Part shown: one piece after another, positions 5,617 to 6,904 of the stretch
Layout: each line of letters begins with the position of its first letter
How positions within the stretch are numbered: the stretch's first letter is position 1
Origin: Actinomycetes bacterium
Lineage (GTDB): Bacteria > Actinomycetota > CALGFH01
Length of the DNA stretch: 6,904 nucleotides
Direction of reading: 5' to 3'
Assembly (NCBI GenBank): GCA_030152105.1
Contig: JASLIH010000623.1
Coordinates: 1 to 6,904 of the forward strand
Notes under the pieces: model-generated
The model's input: only the letters and a program-made list of their open reading frames with translations
Told to the model about the DNA's origin: nothing
The model's database searches: none
Translations under genes and position numbers: made by a program

Positions 5617-6699
5617 ATGCGTGGGGTACGGGGTGTGCGGGTGGGCGCCCTGGTGGTGGCGCTCGGCCTGGTCGTGGCCGCCTGTGGTGGCGGCAGCGAC
5701 GACGGCGGCAGCGCCAGCACTGGCGGCAGCACCGCCGAGGCCAAGAAGGTCGGCGTGGTCTACGACATCGGCGGCCGAGGCGACAAGTCGTTCAACGACT
5801 CGGCCTACGCCGGCCTACAGGCGGCCGAGAAGGAGCAGGGCGACAAGATCCAGGCCAAGGACGTCGAGCCCAACCCGGACGGCTCCAACCGCAAGGAGCT
5901 CCTGGACGGCCTGGCCGACGAGGGCTACGGGCTGATCTTCGGCATCGGCTTCCTGTTCTCCGAGGACATCGCCAAGTCAGCCGCCGAGAGCCCCGACACC
6001 CAGTTCGCGGTGATCGACGGCTTCGCCGAGAGCTGCACCAAGCCGGACCAGAACCTCCTGTGCATCGGGTTCAAGGAGGAGGAAGGCTCCTTCCTGGTCG
6101 GGGCCGCGGCCGCCCTCAAGACCAAGTCCGACATCGTCGGCTTCGTCGGCGGCCAGCAGGGCCAGGGCCTCATCGAGAAGTTCCAGGCCGGCTACGAGGC
6201 GGGCGTCAAGTACATCGCCGACAAGGACGGCAAGAGCATCAAGGTGCTGGTCGACTACGCCGGCAACACCCCCGAGGCCTTCCGCAACCCGGCCAAGGGC
6301 AAGGAGCTGGCCCTGAAGCAGATCGGCGAGGGCGCCGACGTCATCTACCACGCCTCCGGCGGCACCGGCGCGGGCGTCATCGCCACGGCCGCGGACAAGA
6401 AGGTCTACGCCATCGGCGTCGACTCCGACCAGAGCCTGACCGCCAGCCCGGCCGAGCAGAAGTGGATCCTCACCTCGATGCTCAAGCGGGTCGACAACGC
6501 CGTCCAGCAGACCATCGGCGAATACGTGGACGGCACCGAGAAGGGCGGCATCAAGACCTTCGGGCTCAAGGAGGGCGGCATCGACTACGCCCAGAACCAG
6601 TACAACAAGGAGCTGCTGGGCGACATCCCGACCACCCTTGACGAGCTGAAGCAGAAGATCATCGACGGCGAGATCAAGGTCCCGACGAAGCCGACATAG
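5617..6699 (+). CDS. BMP/PnrA-family substrate-binding lipoprotein of a nucleoside-type ABC importer
   Basis: A 360-residue extracytoplasmic binding protein. The signal peptide has arginines in residues 2-8, a hydrophobic core (about 9-22) and a lipobox VAAC with the lipidated C23, followed by a Gly/Ser/Asp-rich linker to about 41. The mature domain shows BMP-family motifs: [17 protein letters not shown] (47-63), AVIDG (131-135), [16 protein letters not shown] (152-167), [10 protein letters not shown] (173-182), [12 protein letters not shown] (243-254) and AIGVDSDQ (265-272). In characterised members (for example PnrA of Treponema pallidum) this family binds purine nucleosides; the ligand here is inferred from family and from the upp neighbour. 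Two mature cysteines, C140 and C149, could pair in an extracellular disulfide. The start is fixed by AGAGGAG upstream and by the signal peptide. The ATPase gene begins 2 nt after the stop, so binding protein and transporter are co-transcribed. It diverges from the DUF218-upp genes across 115 bp. Confidence 0.95.
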   Translation: MRGVRGVRVGALVVALGLVVAACGGGSDDGGSASTGGSTAEAKKVGVVYDIGGRGDKSFNDSAYAGLQAAEKEQGDKIQAKDVEPNPDGSNRKELLDGLADEGYGLIFGIGFLFSEDIAKSAAESPDTQFAVIDGFAESCTKPDQNLLCIGFKEEEGSFLVGAAAALKTKSDIVGFVGGQQGQGLIEKFQAGYEAGVKYIADKDGKSIKVLVDYAGNTPEAFRNPAKGKELALKQIGEGADVIYHASGGTGAGVIATAADKKVYAIGVDSDQSLTASPAEQKWILTSMLKRVDNAVQQTIGEYVDGTEKGGIKTFGLKEGGIDYAQNQYNKELLGDIPTTLDELKQKIIDGEIKVPTKPT

Positions 6700-6701
6700 C
6701 C

Positions 6702-6904
6702 GTGGCGACCGACGCGACCGAGGTTCCCGGCGGCGGGCCAGCGGAGGCCCGCCACCGGGCGCCAGCCATCGAGTGCCGCGGCGTCACCCGCCGCTATGCC
6801 GGGGTGGTCGCCAACGACCGGATCGACCTCCTGGTGGCCGAGGGCGAGATCCACGCCCTGGTCGGCGAGAACGGCGCCGGCAAGTCGACCCTGATGAAGA
6901 TGCT
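6702..6904 (+). CDS. ABC transporter ATP-binding protein, N-terminal part (BMP-associated importer)
   Basis: The first 67 residues of an ATPase subunit; the gene runs off the right edge. A polar, low-complexity stretch (about 1-20) leads into the nucleotide-binding domain, with [14 protein letters not shown] (25-38, carrying the A-loop tyrosine Y32) and Walker [10 protein letters not shown] (55-63) followed by LMKML. The [12 protein letters not shown] form is typical of the sugar/nucleoside importer ATPases (RbsA/YufO-like), which are usually about 500 residues with two ATPase domains; the second domain cannot be seen here. The GTG at 6702 is the only reasonable start, 2 nt after the BMP stop, with no clear Shine-Dalgarno site, so translation is probably coupled. 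It energises uptake of the ligand bound by the preceding lipoprotein. Confidence 0.93.
   Translation, partial: MATDATEVPGGGPAEARHRAPAIECRGVTRRYAGVVANDRIDLLVAEGEIHALVGENGAGKSTLMKM

Noticed and set aside
5613..6641. A 342-codon plus-strand frame inside the BMP gene
   Set aside because: It is a +2-frame shadow dominated by Arg/Gly/Gln, overlapping a gene with clear family motifs.

Overview
The window looks like chromosomal DNA from a high-GC actinobacterium-like organism. Composition is very G+C-rich with G/C third codon positions, GTG starts are common, Shine-Dalgarno sites are purine-rich, and the lipoprotein and phosphoribosyltransferase resemble actinobacterial versions. The lineage below phylum is inference, and I cannot name a genus. 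No insertion sequence, CRISPR array, rRNA or tRNA gene is visible.

Two divergent gene sets leave a 115-bp intergenic region (5502-5616). Leftward (minus strand) there are six genes in a row: a DUF218/YdcF-type membrane-anchored protein (4908-5501), uracil phosphoribosyltransferase upp (4276-4893), a GAF-HD-GYP putative cyclic-di-GMP phosphodiesterase (3035-4225), a CHASE3-HAMP-GAF-PAS hybrid-sensor-like histidine kinase without receiver (729-3032), a stand-alone receiver-domain response regulator (355-732), and the first 106 codons of a class I PLP-dependent aminotransferase (1-320, running off the left edge). Gaps along this series are 14 nt, 50 nt, 2 nt, a 4-nt ATGA overlap, and 34 nt, so the HD-GYP, kinase and regulator genes are almost certainly co-transcribed. 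Whether the two upstream genes share that transcript is open.

Rightward (plus strand) there are a BMP/PnrA-type substrate-binding lipoprotein (5617-6699) and, 2 nt later, the start of the ATPase of the same ABC importer (6702-6904, running off the right edge). This family imports nucleosides in characterised members. Its position next to upp, which makes UMP from uracil, suggests a nucleoside uptake and pyrimidine salvage neighbourhood.

The signalling half reads as a membrane sensor kinase that probably phosphorylates the stand-alone receiver, with a cyclic-di-GMP hydrolase encoded alongside. It resembles an RpfC/RpfG-type circuit in which the receiver and the HD-GYP output sit on separate proteins. 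That linkage is inferred from gene order alone.

I did not find a clearly undescribed system here. The points most worth checking are the split receiver/HD-GYP arrangement, a probable leaderless promoter for the DUF218 gene, and an operator-like palindrome just downstream of the presumed promoter of the importer genes. Apart from the 115-bp divergent region, no stretch over 60 bases lacks a gene.
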